Made by a program: the position numbers and the translations under genes
The notes under the pieces: generated by a model
What the model was told of the DNA's origin: nothing
Database searches by the model: none
The model's input: only the letters and a program-made list of their open reading frames with translations
From: an uncultured Streptomyces sp.
GTDB lineage: Bacteria; Actinomycetota; Actinomycetes; Streptomycetales; Streptomycetaceae
Direction: 5' to 3'
DNA length: 64,000 bases
NCBI RefSeq assembly: GCF_947488945.1
Contig: NZ_CANLBS010000018.1
Coordinates: 62,001-126,000 of the forward strand
In this document: one piece after another, positions 1 to 9,233 of the stretch
How the letters are laid out: every line of letters begins with the position of its first letter
How positions within the stretch are numbered: the first letter of the stretch is position 1

Positions 1-2055
1 GCCGGCGACGGCGTCGTCTACGCGGGCGGCACCTTCTCCACCGTCCGCCCGCCCTCGGCCGCGGCCGGGACGGGCGAACAGCCCGCGGTCAACTTCGCCG
101 CGTTCGACGCGGCGACGGGGGCGCCGACCGGCTGCGCCCTGTCGTTCACCCTCACCTCGGGCACCGCGACCGTGCGGGCGCTGGCGCTCTCCCCGGACGG
201 CGCGACGCTGTACGCGGGCGGCCAGTTCGGCGCCGTGAACGGTGTCGGGGTCAGCAACATCGCGGCGATCGACACCGCCACCTGCACGCCGAGGAACGAC
301 TTCAAGGTGGCCGTCTCGGCGACCGTGCGGGCCATCGCGCCCACCGAGGACACCGTCTACTTCGGCGGCGACTTCAACAGCGCGGGCGGCGCGACCAGGA
401 ACAAGTTCGCCGCCGTGACGGCGGACGGCGCCGACCTGCTGCCGTGGACGGCCAACGCCGACGAGGTCGCCCGCGCGGTCGATGTCACGCCCGACGGGCA
501 GCACGTGCTGCTCGGCGGCGACTTCTTCACCGTCAACGGCACCACCTCGCACGCCCTGGCCGTCGTCGACGCCACCACCGGCGCGCTGACCACCGCCTAC
601 CCCGGCTTCATCCCCAACACCTCGACGGTGCAGGACCTCACCACCGACGCCACCGGCTTCTACACCGCCAACGAGGGCACCGGCGGCGGCGTCTTCGACG
701 GACGCATCGCGCTGGACCTGGACGACTTCCAGCAGCGCTGGCGGGACACCTGCCTGGGCGCCACCCAGGCCGTCCTGGTCCACTCGGGGGTCCTCTACAG
801 CGGCAGCCACGCCCACGACTGCGCCTCCATGGGCGAGTTCCCCGACCAGCCGCGCAAGCACCTGCTCGCGCAGTCGGTCGACGACCCGCAGTTGCTGCCG
901 TGGTTCCCGGACACCAACGACGGCATCGGCGAGCCGGTCGGGCCGCGCGTGATGGCGCAGACGGACAAGGGCGGCCGCCACTACCTGTGGGTGGGCGGCG
1001 AGTTCACCACCGTCAACGGGGAGGCGCAGCAGGGGCTGACCCGCTTCGCGGACGGCCCGGACACCGGGGCGCCATGGGTGCCCAACGTCTCCCTGAACAC
1101 GGTGGTCCCCGGTCAGATCGAGGTCAACTGGCAGACCAGCTTCGACACCGACGACGGCGAACTGACCTACCGGATCTACAAGGACGGGGCGGCCACCCCG
1201 GTGTACACCACCACCGGGTACTCCCTGTTCTGGGACCGGCCGCAGCTGCGCTGGACCGACACCTCGGTCGCGCCGGGCGAGACCCACTCGTACCGGATCA
1301 GCGCAAGCGACGGCACCAACACCAGCGCCAAGTCGACCGCGGTCTCCGCCACGGTCGCGGCGACCGCCCCGTCCTACCCGGCGCAGGTGCGCGCCGACGG
1401 CGCGTCGCTGTACTGGCGCTACGACGAGGCGACCTCCACCTTCGCCGCCGACTCCGGCAGCGGCCTCGACAACGGTTTCCTGCGCAACGCCCCCTCCTAC
1501 CGGCAGACCCCGGCCGCCGTCGCGGGCGACTCCACCGCGATCGGGTTCAACGGCACCGACGAGTACGCGTACAGCAACGCCCGGCACGCGCGGCCGACGG
1601 CCTTCACCCTGGAGACGTGGATCAAGACCACGACCACCAAGGGCGGCCGGATCATCGGCTTCTCCAACCTGACCATGCAGACCAGCACCAGTTACGACAA
1701 GCACGTCTACATGGCCAACGACGGGAAGCTGGTCTTCGGCGTCTACGACGGCGCCACCCGTACGGTCACCAGCCCCGCCGCGTACAACGACGGGGCCTGG
1801 CACCACGTGGTCGCCACCCAGGGCTCCGGTGGTCTGGCGCTCTACGTGGACGGCCAGTTGCGCGCGTCCAACATCCTCTACAAGACCAACGAGAACTACT
1901 CCGGGTACTGGCGGGTGGGCGGCGACAACCTCAACAACTGGCCCAACCGTCCCACCAGCAACTTCTTCGCCGGGCAGATCGACGAGACCGCCGTCTACCC
2001 GACGGTCCTGCCGGCCGCCAAGGTCAGCTCGCACTACGCACTCAGGAACGGATGA
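1..2055 (+). CDS. Propeller/FN3/LamG surface protein, 5' end missing
   Basis: The reading frame is already open at base 1, so the N-terminus and any signal peptide lie outside the window; 684 residues are visible. Residues 1-345 carry repeated 'YxGGxF..vnG' units with SPDG/TPDG turns, as in Delta-60/YVTN-like beta-propellers. Residues about 357-455 look like a fibronectin type III module. Residues about 480-680 form a LamG/concanavalin-like domain (FTLETWI, GAWHHVV and YVDG strands). No enzyme motif is visible, so an extracellular binding or scaffold role is inferred. It ends in an ATGA overlap with the following lipoprotein gene, which suggests co-expression with the polysaccharide locus. 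Confidence 0.85.
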   Translation, partial: AGDGVVYAGGTFSTVRPPSAAAGTGEQPAVNFAAFDAATGAPTGCALSFTLTSGTATVRALALSPDGATLYAGGQFGAVNGVGVSNIAAIDTATCTPRNDFKVAVSATVRAIAPTEDTVYFGGDFNSAGGATRNKFAAVTADGADLLPWTANADEVARAVDVTPDGQHVLLGGDFFTVNGTTSHALAVVDATTGALTTAYPGFIPNTSTVQDLTTDATGFYTANEGTGGGVFDGRIALDLDDFQQRWRDTCLGATQAVLVHSGVLYSGSHAHDCASMGEFPDQPRKHLLAQSVDDPQLLPWFPDTNDGIGEPVGPRVMAQTDKGGRHYLWVGGEFTTVNGEAQQGLTRFADGPDTGAPWVPNVSLNTVVPGQIEVNWQTSFDTDDGELTYRIYKDGAATPVYTTTGYSLFWDRPQLRWTDTSVAPGETHSYRISASDGTNTSAKSTAVSATVAATAPSYPAQVRADGASLYWRYDEATSTFAADSGSGLDNGFLRNAPSYRQTPAAVAGDSTAIGFNGTDEYAYSNARHARPTAFTLETWIKTTTTKGGRIIGFSNLTMQTSTSYDKHVYMANDGKLVFGVYDGATRTVTSPAAYNDGAWHHVVATQGSGGLALYVDGQLRASNILYKTNENYSGYWRVGGDNLNNWPNRPTSNFFAGQIDETAVYPTVLPAAKVSSHYALRNG

Positions 2056-2795
2056 TGAAACGCCTCTTCCTGGCCGGCGCCGCCGTCTTCACGGCGGTGG
2101 CGCTGGCCGCGTGCGGTTCGTCCGACGACGGGAAGGACCCGGAGGCCGGGGGCGCTCAGCGCTCCCCGGCCTCCGGGCCGTCCGTGGCGGGCCCCGCCTC
2201 CACGCCCACCGCCGTCCCCGGCGCCGGGGACGGCGGCGAGGACGGTTCGGGCGCCGGCCCCGACACCGGCTCCGACGCCGCGAAGACGCCGGAGGCCCCG
2301 AAGGTGCCGAGCGACGAACTGACCCCCGCCACCGGCACGTTCACCGAGCCGCAGAAGGAGTACCTGGTCGACCGGGTGCCCCGGGGGATGGACCCGGCGG
2401 CCGTCCTGCAGACCGGGCAGGAGACCTGCGACAAGCTGCGCTACCTGGCCAAGGTCGACCGCCGGACGGCCGTCGCCTCGATCGTGACCGGCGAGGTCCC
2501 CGACGCGGCGCCCGCCGTCGCCCACCTCTGCCCCGACCGCCAGGACCTGGTGGACGAGGCCGCGAAGGGGTACGCCGACGGCACCCACACCGGCAAGGCG
2601 CTGCGCCCCGGCCGCTACCGCTCGGCCGCGCCCACCACCGCCTGCACCTGGGAGATCCGGGGCGCGGGCGGCAAGGCGCTGGGCGGCGGCACCTCGCACT
2701 CCGGCGAACCGGTGCGCATCACCCTCGCCCCCGCGGCGCGCACCTTCACCTCCACAGGCTGCTACGCCTGGCTGCCCGAAGGAGACGACAGTTGA
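2052..2795 (+). CDS. Secreted lipoprotein of unknown function
   Basis: 247 residues. It has a lipoprotein signal peptide: K3-R4, a hydrophobic stretch, then the lipobox LAAC with Cys21 as the lipidation site. After it comes a Pro/Ala/Gly/Asp-rich linker (about residues 25-85) and a globular part with four cysteines. The C-terminal 60 residues ('GRYRS...CTWEIRG....G....GEPVRITL...FTSTGCY') resemble small beta-domains seen in other actinobacterial lipoproteins. The ATG at 2052 overlaps the upstream stop (ATGA); a second ATG at 2055 is equally possible. Its own stop overlaps the TTG of the next glycosyltransferase gene, so the three genes look translationally coupled. I do not recognise the family. 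Confidence 0.85.
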   Translation: MMKRLFLAGAAVFTAVALAACGSSDDGKDPEAGGAQRSPASGPSVAGPASTPTAVPGAGDGGEDGSGAGPDTGSDAAKTPEAPKVPSDELTPATGTFTEPQKEYLVDRVPRGMDPAAVLQTGQETCDKLRYLAKVDRRTAVASIVTGEVPDAAPAVAHLCPDRQDLVDEAAKGYADGTHTGKALRPGRYRSAAPTTACTWEIRGAGGKALGGGTSHSGEPVRITLAPAARTFTSTGCYAWLPEGDDS

Positions 2796-3619
2796 GCAAG
2801 CTCCCGATAGCCGTGGCGATCCCCACCAAGAACGAGGGGCTGAACATCGCCGAGGCGGTGAACTCGGTCATCGACCACTTCGAGGCCGTCGTCGTGGTCG
2901 ACTCGCACAGCACCGACGACACCGCGAAGATCGCCGCCGAGTGCGGCGCCGAGGTCGTCCTGTACACCTGGGACGGCGGGCACCCCCGCAAGAAGCAGTG
3001 GTGCCTGGACCACGTCCGCACCGACCTCGACTGGATCCTGGTGCTGGACGGCGACGAGCGGCTCAGCCCCGGTCTGCTGGCCGAGCTGCGGGAGGTCTTC
3101 GCCGACCCCGCCGCGCCGAAGCCCGCCGCCTACGACATCCCGCTCGGGTACTGGTTCGCCGGGAAGCGGCTGCGTCACGGCTACACCATCCGCAAGCGCT
3201 CGCTGACCGACCGCACCCGGTGCGCCTACCCCGAGGTCGGCGACCTGGCGGCGCCAGGGATCGGGGAGGTCGAGGGTCACTACCAGCCGGTCGCCGCGAC
3301 CGCCGCCGCGCTGCGCAACCCGATCGAGCACCAGGACCTCGACCCGGTCACGGCCTGGTTCGAGCGGCACAACCGGTACTCCGACTGGGAGGCCTGGCTG
3401 GAACACCACCCGGAGGTCAAGGAACAGGTCCGCAGGGTCAAGTCCCGCCAGGGGCAGCTCTTCCACAAGGCGCCGTTCAAGCCGGTGCTGTCCTTCGCGT
3501 ACATGTACCTCTACCGGCGCGGGTTCCTCGACGGCCGCGCGGGGCTGGACTTCGCCCTGGCGATGAGCTTCTACCGGTGGCAGATCGCCCTCAAGTCGCG
3601 GGAGAAGCCGTCGGCTTGA
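2792..3619 (+). CDS. Glycosyltransferase family 2
   Basis: 275 residues. A GT-A fold is indicated by PTKNEG (residues 11-16), VVDSHSTDDT and the metal-binding Asp-Gly-Asp at residues 86-88 in LDGDERL. It resembles LPS core/EPS glycosyltransferases of the WaaE/KdtX type; donor and acceptor cannot be read from the sequence. The C-terminal part is basic and aromatic and may sit at the membrane. The start is a TTG overlapping the previous stop, with GAAGGAG at 2778-2784 as ribosome site. It is probably one of the sugar-adding steps for the surface polymer made by the genes at 5.1-13.5 kb. Confidence 0.9.
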   Translation: MSKLPIAVAIPTKNEGLNIAEAVNSVIDHFEAVVVVDSHSTDDTAKIAAECGAEVVLYTWDGGHPRKKQWCLDHVRTDLDWILVLDGDERLSPGLLAELREVFADPAAPKPAAYDIPLGYWFAGKRLRHGYTIRKRSLTDRTRCAYPEVGDLAAPGIGEVEGHYQPVAATAAALRNPIEHQDLDPVTAWFERHNRYSDWEAWLEHHPEVKEQVRRVKSRQGQLFHKAPFKPVLSFAYMYLYRRGFLDGRAGLDFALAMSFYRWQIALKSREKPSA

Positions 3620-3724
3620 GGCTCACGCGCGGTCGGGGGGCCGTACGGGCCGGGTAAGGTGCCCCGGTCGGCGGGGCGCGCCGCCACGGTCCGGCCCCGT
3701 TCCCCGACGTCGTGAGGAGCGCGC

Positions 3725-5086
3725 GTGGCGACTGGACGGCAGGACGATCCGGCGGTGGCTCCCGTCCCCGGCCGCGCGGGCCGGGGACGGCGGCCGGACA
3801 AGGCCCGCCGCCCCGTCGGATCGGCCGGCTTCGCCCGCTTCTGGTTCGGGCAGACCCTCTCGCAGTTCGGCGCCCGGATCGGCACGCTCGGCCTGTCGGT
3901 GACGGCCGTGGAGGCGCTGGACGCGGGCAGCGGTGAGGTGGGGGTGCTGGGCGCCGCGTCCACGGTCTGCTACCTGCTGGTCGGCCTGCCGGCCGGCGCC
4001 TGGGTGGACCGGGCGCTCAAGCGCAGGACGATGATGTGGGCCGCGCTGGTGCGCGGCGCGGTCGTGCTGTCCGTCCCCGTGCTGTGGCTGGCGGGCGGCC
4101 TGCACATGGGCGTGCTGTACGCGGTGGCGCTCGTGGTGGGACTGGCCACCGTGTTCTTCGACGTCGCCTCCCAGTCCTACGTCCCGTTGCTGGTGCCGGC
4201 GGACGACATCGGCCCCGCCAACGCGCGGCTGGAGGCGACCGCCCAGGTGTCGGCGCTCGGCGGGCCGGCGCTGGCCGGGCTGGCGATGCGGGTGGTGAGC
4301 GCGCCGGTCGTGCTGCTCGCCGACTCCCTCGCGTACCTCGGCGGCTTCCTCGTCCTCGCCGGGGTCCGGGACGACGAGCGGAAACCGGCGCCCGTCGCGG
4401 CGGGGGCGGGGCGGCTGCGGGCCGACATCGCGGAGGGGCTGCGGTTCGTCCGGGACCAGCCGGTCGTCCGGCGGCTCGCGGTCTCGATGGGGGTGTCCAA
4501 CTTCTTCGCCACGATGGTGGCCACGCTGATCCCGGTCCTCGTCCTGCGGACGCTCGGTTTCGACCCGTTCACGCTGGGGCTGATCATGACGTGCGGGGCG
4601 GCGGGCGGGGTGCTGGGGGCGTTGCTGGCCCCGGTGGCCCGGCGGCGGTTCGGCGACGGGAAGGTGATGGCGGCGGGGCTGCTGACGGCGGCGCTGTTCA
4701 CGGCGGCCGGTCCGGCGGCAGCGACGGTCGCCCCGCACCACCGGGCGGTGGCGGGCGCCCTGCTGCTGGCCGGCGAGTTCGGCATGACGGCCGGGGCGCT
4801 GCTCTTCAACGTGACGCAGGTCAGCCTGCGCCAGCGACTGTGCCCCGCGCCGCTGCTGGGCCGGATGAACGCGTCGATCCGCTTCGTGGTCTGGGGCGGC
4901 ATGCCGCTCGCCTCGCTGGCCGCCGGATGGCTCGGCACCCACGCCGGGGTCACCGCGGCGCTGTGGGCGGGGGTCGTGGGCGGCGTGGTCACCGTGCTGC
5001 CCGTCCTGGGCATCGACCGGATCGTCGCGGCGCACGGCGGCCCCGCGGCACGGCCGGGGCGCGCGGCCCACCGCGAGGTGGCGTGA
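3725..5086 (+). CDS. MFS transporter, EntS/MFS_3-like
   Basis: 453 residues with about twelve membrane helices. The N-terminus 'RFWFGQTLSQFG' and a motif-A-like loop near residues 91-105 ('GAWVDRALKRRTMM') are typical of the EntS/macrolide-efflux MFS branch. Substrate unknown; possible roles are export of a secondary metabolite or of a polymer precursor. The GTG start at 3725 is set by GAGGAG five bases upstream. It lies among glycosyltransferase genes but has its own leader of about 105 bases and converges on the next gene, so membership in the polysaccharide locus is only positional. Confidence 0.9.
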   Translation: MATGRQDDPAVAPVPGRAGRGRRPDKARRPVGSAGFARFWFGQTLSQFGARIGTLGLSVTAVEALDAGSGEVGVLGAASTVCYLLVGLPAGAWVDRALKRRTMMWAALVRGAVVLSVPVLWLAGGLHMGVLYAVALVVGLATVFFDVASQSYVPLLVPADDIGPANARLEATAQVSALGGPALAGLAMRVVSAPVVLLADSLAYLGGFLVLAGVRDDERKPAPVAAGAGRLRADIAEGLRFVRDQPVVRRLAVSMGVSNFFATMVATLIPVLVLRTLGFDPFTLGLIMTCGAAGGVLGALLAPVARRRFGDGKVMAAGLLTAALFTAAGPAAATVAPHHRAVAGALLLAGEFGMTAGALLFNVTQVSLRQRLCPAPLLGRMNASIRFVVWGGMPLASLAAGWLGTHAGVTAALWAGVVGGVVTVLPVLGIDRIVAAHGGPAARPGRAAHREVA

Positions 5087-5088
5087 GC

Positions 5089-5115
5089 GCCCGCGCCGCG
5101 GGCCCGCGCGCGGGC
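5089..5115. terminator. Short hairpin between convergent genes
   Basis: An 8-base perfect stem (5089-5096 with 5108-5115) fills most of the 34-base gap between the MFS gene and the convergent glycosyltransferase gene. There is no T-tract on either side, as is usual in actinobacteria. Confidence 0.4.
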
Positions 5116-5120
5116 GGTGT

Positions 5121-6281
5121 TCAGCTCCGGCGGGCGACGACCTCCTCGTAGGTCCGCCGCAGCGAGGCGGTGACGGCATCGATGGTGAAGTCCGCGTTGA
5201 CCAGGTCCCAGGCGGCCTTGCCGGCGGCCGCGCCGGCGTCGGGGTCGAGCAGTTCGAGGACGGCGGCGGCGACCTTGGCGGCGTTGGCCGCGTCCTGCCC
5301 CACCCGGCTGTCGATCACCCGTCCGGCGCCCGCGCGGGCGACGTCCGGGCCGAGGCCGCAGGTCCGGGTGATGACCACGGGCGTGCCGACGGACATCGCC
5401 TCCAGCACCGAGACCCCGAGCGGCTCCTCGATCGACGGCAGCACGTAGACGTCGGCCTTCCGTCCCGCCTCCAGCACCTCCTCGTGTCCGAGCGCCCCCA
5501 CCACGTCGAGCGAGCCGGTCACCCCCAGTTCCCCGGCGCGGGCCAGTGCGGAGGCGAGCCCTCCGGTGTCCGGGCCGGCCAGTACGAACCGGGCGTCGGG
5601 GTACACCTCGAGCACCGCGGGCATGGCGGCGACGAAGTCCTCGGGCCGCTTGCGTTCCTGCACGCGGGCGAGGAAGAGGACCGTCGGCGGGCCCCCCGGC
5701 TCCCGTTCCGGCTTGCGTTCCTGCGGGCGTACGCCATTGACGAGGCGGGCGGTCCGGGTGAGCGGCACGGGGGCGGCGACCGCTTCGACGTCCACGCGTT
5801 CCGCCTCGGTGAGGTGCAGCACGACGTCGGCGCGGCGCAGCACCCGGCGGACCCCGAGCAGGTCGGTGAGCTTGGCGACCGGCTTCTCGGTCGGATCGAC
5901 CATGCCGTGGGTCTGCACGACCAGGGGGGTGCCGGAGGCCAGGGCCAGCAGGGCGGCGGGCAGAGTCACCAGGTCGCGCATCAGGTGCACGTGGACGAGG
6001 TCGGCGCCGCGCATGGCGCGACGGGCGTCGCGCAGCAGGGCGGCGGAGGTGATGCCGCTGACCTCGAACATCGGCAGCACGTGCCGGGCCGGGTACAGCA
6101 GGGCCGGGACCCCCTCGATCTCGTCCGGGAGCCCGCCGGGGCCGAAGCCGTCGCCGAGCGCCATGACGCGGGCGTCGTCGCCGCCCGCCCGCTGGGCCTT
6201 CGACAGATTGAGCGCCACCCGGGTGGGCCCGCCGAAGGCGTGGTCCGGAGTGTGGAGCGTGACAACGTGCAGGATCTTCAC
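5121..6281 (-). CDS. Glycosyltransferase family 4
   Basis: 386 residues with a GT-B fold. The N-terminal Rossmann domain begins KILHVVTLHTPDHAFGG (acceptor side). The C-terminal nucleotide-sugar domain shows VLFLARVQERKRP, a DVVGALGHEEV segment and the E-x7-E region in 'PSIEEPLGVSVLEAMSVGTP'. This is the retaining family 4 type used in capsule and EPS assembly; sugar specificity is not readable. I chose the GTG at 6281 because KILHVVT is the usual first strand and a GAGGGGA site lies just upstream; the ATG at 6314 would add an untypical leader. It is divergent from the polymerase gene at 6503. Confidence 0.9.
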   Translation of the reverse strand: MKILHVVTLHTPDHAFGGPTRVALNLSKAQRAGGDDARVMALGDGFGPGGLPDEIEGVPALLYPARHVLPMFEVSGITSAALLRDARRAMRGADLVHVHLMRDLVTLPAALLALASGTPLVVQTHGMVDPTEKPVAKLTDLLGVRRVLRRADVVLHLTEAERVDVEAVAAPVPLTRTARLVNGVRPQERKPEREPGGPPTVLFLARVQERKRPEDFVAAMPAVLEVYPDARFVLAGPDTGGLASALARAGELGVTGSLDVVGALGHEEVLEAGRKADVYVLPSIEEPLGVSVLEAMSVGTPVVITRTCGLGPDVARAGAGRVIDSRVGQDAANAAKVAAAVLELLDPDAGAAAGKAAWDLVNADFTIDAVTASLRRTYEEVVARRS

Positions 6282-6502
6282 CAGGGTTCCCCTCGACCTC
6301 GGCCAACTGTTCACAGCCTAGGGGCTGTCGGGCCGGCCCGCCCGAGGTCCCGCGGACCGGCCGGACGCGCCCCGCACGCGTTCGGGCGGCCGGGGCGCAG
6401 GGGCGCCGCGGGCAGGCGACCGGAAGATCACGACTCCCGGTCTTCCCTCCCCAAGTGCGGCGATTCGTTAAGGTGTTCCCAGGTTCACGGAACGGGGGGC
6501 GC

Positions 6503-8023
6503 ATGACGTCCGTGCACGAAACGGTCCCGCGCGCACCCACCGGTGGCGGCGGGCCGCGCGGGGTGCTCGAACCGGTGGCCCGGCCGCTGGCCTGGGCGAT
6601 GCTGTCGCGCGCGGTCGCGGTGCCGCTCATCCTCGGGCTGGTGGTGTTCCTGCCGGCGGTGATCGCCGCGCAGCCGGGCACCGGCGCCCGCGACACCGTC
6701 TTCTGGCTCCAACTGGTGCTGACCTGCTACGCGGGGGCCCGGCTGGCGACGATGATCCTCTCCACCCGGCGGCGGCTCCTCCAGGGCGTCTTCTGGATGT
6801 TCGTGTACATCGCGATGGGCGTCGCGCCGCTGGCCCAGGCCGTCATCGGCCAGACCCCGACCCCGCTGGTCGGCCCGCGCGAGGACCTGGTGACCGCCAC
6901 CGCGATGATCCTGCTCGGCTGCACGGCCTTCGACCTGGGCGCGCTGCTCGCCTCCCGGCGGCCCCTGAAGCGCCGGGACGCCTCCTCGGTGCGGCTCGGC
7001 GGCCGGCCCGCGCTGGCGCATCCGGTGCGACTGCGGCTGCTGGTGCTGGTGGCGTTCGCGGCGAGCGGCTACTACGTGATGAAGCTGGGCGGCCCGGCGA
7101 TCTTCTTCACCAGCCGTCAGGAGATCAGCGCGTCGGTCGCCGAGAGCGGCATCGCCGCGACGGAGTCCAACGTGGGATCGGCGTTCCTCAAGGGGTTCGG
7201 CACGGTGCCCGCACTGCTGGCCCTGCTGTTCTACACCAGGCGCCTGGTGACCACCCGCCGCGCCCGGCGCACCCCGTCGACGGTGCTGGTGTGGACGGCG
7301 CTGCTGGTGCTGAACTGCGTGGTCAACAACCCGATTTCGAACGCTCGTTACTGGTTCCTGACGGTGCTCGTCTCGATGCTGTTCACCGCCTTCCCGAGCA
7401 GCGCGGCGATGTACCGCACGGTGCTCACCATGGGCGTCGTCGGCGCCCTGGTGCTCTTCCCGTACGCGGACCGGTTCCGGTACGACGACTCGGGCTACAA
7501 GCCGAAGGAGTCGGCGTCCGTCTTCGAGCCGCTGGCCACCAAGGACTACGACCAGACGGTGATGTTCGCCAACACCATCTCCTGGGTCGACACCCGCGGC
7601 CACACCCTCGGCCGTCAACTCGCGGGCTCCGCGCTCTTCTTCGTGCCGCGGGCGGCGTGGAGCGGCAAGCCGGAGGACACCGGGGTCCGGGTCGGGCAGT
7701 GGATGGGGATGAAGATGACCAACCTGTCCGCGCCGCTGTGGACGGAGTTCTGGGTCGACTTCGGCGGGGCCGGCATGGCGGGCGGACTGGCCCTGGTGGG
7801 GTACGCGGCGGCGCGCACCGACCGCAGGTTCGCGCGGGCGGTGACCCGCGAGGGGCCGGGACCGGCGGGGGTGCTGGCCATCGCCACCCCGCTGGTGGCC
7901 GGCTACACCTTCATCCTGCTGCGCGGCCCACTGCTCCAGGCGGCCGGGAAGCTCGCCATCGCCGCGCTCTGCCTGATGCTCGTCACGACGTACGGGGAGC
8001 GGGTGGCGCGGCGCCGGCGGTGA
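6503..8023 (+). CDS. Wzy-like polysaccharide polymerase (membrane)
   Basis: 506 residues, about ten to twelve hydrophobic segments, and a long polar loop around residues 320-400 containing a 'RYDDSGYKP' stretch. This layout, plus the neighbouring flippase and co-polymerase genes, points to an O-antigen/EPS repeat-unit polymerase. These proteins share topology rather than sequence, so the call rests partly on context. ATG 6503 follows a GGGGGG ribosome site; an in-frame ATG at 6455 lacks one. The last 41 bases overlap the end of the convergent flippase gene. Confidence 0.75.
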   Translation: MTSVHETVPRAPTGGGGPRGVLEPVARPLAWAMLSRAVAVPLILGLVVFLPAVIAAQPGTGARDTVFWLQLVLTCYAGARLATMILSTRRRLLQGVFWMFVYIAMGVAPLAQAVIGQTPTPLVGPREDLVTATAMILLGCTAFDLGALLASRRPLKRRDASSVRLGGRPALAHPVRLRLLVLVAFAASGYYVMKLGGPAIFFTSRQEISASVAESGIAATESNVGSAFLKGFGTVPALLALLFYTRRLVTTRRARRTPSTVLVWTALLVLNCVVNNPISNARYWFLTVLVSMLFTAFPSSAAMYRTVLTMGVVGALVLFPYADRFRYDDSGYKPKESASVFEPLATKDYDQTVMFANTISWVDTRGHTLGRQLAGSALFFVPRAAWSGKPEDTGVRVGQWMGMKMTNLSAPLWTEFWVDFGGAGMAGGLALVGYAAARTDRRFARAVTREGPGPAGVLAIATPLVAGYTFILLRGPLLQAAGKLAIAALCLMLVTTYGERVARRRR

Positions 8024-9233
8024 CGGGGACGGCCGGAGCGGGGCGGCGCCGCAGCCGGGCCACGCGCGTCCAGGTGGCGGCCGCCTTGCAGACCGAGCCC
8101 AGGCACAGGCCCCAGGCCGCGCCCTCGATCCCGGCCAGGGCGTAGCCGCCGGCCAGGAAGGCGACGGCGGTGAGCGAGAAGACCACCTGGATGGCGAGGG
8201 TGGTCTTCGGGTCGAGCATCCGCAGCGCGAGCAGCCCGCAGGTGCCGACGGCCATCGCGGCGTACTGGCTGCCGCTGGCGGGCAGCAGCGCCGAGGCCGG
8301 CCCCCAGGTGTCCCCCAGCAACTGGCGTCCCGCGCCTGCCGGAAGCAGGGCGAGGGCGGTGGCCCAGAGGGCGGCGACGGCGGCCAGCACCGCGCCGAGC
8401 GCGGCTGCGGCCCGGACGCGGCGGCGGTCGCCGTCCAGCCGGCCGATCAGCGGCGGGCCGAAGCTGGTGGCCGAGGTGAACAGCACGTTGAGGGGCCCGA
8501 ACAGCGTGGTCGCGCCGCGCAGCGCCCCCACCACCAGCGGATTGCCCACCGCGCCGAGGCCGAGAACGGAGAGCTGGCTGGTGGCGTTGCCGACACCGAA
8601 CTCGACGACGAACCGGCGTCCGAGGTGGCCCCGCCGCAGCAGCGGCCGCAGATCCGTCGGCGCGTCCGAGGTCCTGCGGTGCAGGAGGGCGAGCGAGAGC
8701 AGCAGGGCGGGCAGCGCGGACAGTCCCCAGACCGCCACCAGCCGCCCGGTGCCGGCGCCGTGGGACTGGACGCCGAGGGCCGCCAGCACACAGACCAGCC
8801 GCACCAGGTCGCCGGTGAGGGCCAGGTGGGGCGCCTGGAGGGTGGAGAACGCGTACCGGGTGGCGTCTTGGCCGAGGACGACGGGCAGCACCAGGCCGAG
8901 GGCCAGCAGGCCGCGGGCGGTCTCGCCCGGTACGAACAGGCAGCCGGCGGCGAGCAGCGCGCCGAGGGCCGCCGCCGCGAGCAGGGTGAAGGCGACGGCC
9001 GACCGGCACGCGGCACGGGCCCGCCCCCCGTCGCCCCGGGTGAGCACCAGCGGCTGTCCGGTGTACGCGCCGGAGACCCCAAGCAGCACGGTGAAGACGA
9101 GGTAGACGGCGGAGAAGCGGGCGAAGTCCGGCACGGTGGAGAGCCGGGCCGCCGCCACCAGCACCAGGATGTTGGTGAGGGCGGCGACGCCCTGGTCCGC
9201 GACCGAGCAGACGATCGCGGTCCGCGCCCTCAC
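7983..9233 (-). CDS. Wzx-like polysaccharide flippase
   Basis: 416 residues, almost entirely hydrophobic, with twelve or more predicted helices in the pattern of MATE/Wzx (MVF/MOP) polysaccharide transporters ('VADQGVAALTNILVLVAAARL', 'FSAVYLVFTVLLG'). Likely role: moving lipid-linked repeat units across the membrane for the Wzy-like polymerase encoded opposite. The GTG start overlaps the stop of the co-polymerase gene by four bases (GTGA), so it is the third gene of a coupled minus-strand set GT4 - Wzz-like - Wzx-like. The 3' end runs 41 bases into the polymerase gene. Confidence 0.82.
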   Translation of the reverse strand: MRARTAIVCSVADQGVAALTNILVLVAAARLSTVPDFARFSAVYLVFTVLLGVSGAYTGQPLVLTRGDGGRARAACRSAVAFTLLAAAALGALLAAGCLFVPGETARGLLALGLVLPVVLGQDATRYAFSTLQAPHLALTGDLVRLVCVLAALGVQSHGAGTGRLVAVWGLSALPALLLSLALLHRRTSDAPTDLRPLLRRGHLGRRFVVEFGVGNATSQLSVLGLGAVGNPLVVGALRGATTLFGPLNVLFTSATSFGPPLIGRLDGDRRRVRAAAALGAVLAAVAALWATALALLPAGAGRQLLGDTWGPASALLPASGSQYAAMAVGTCGLLALRMLDPKTTLAIQVVFSLTAVAFLAGGYALAGIEGAAWGLCLGSVCKAAATWTRVARLRRRPAPAVPVTAGAAPPAPRTS

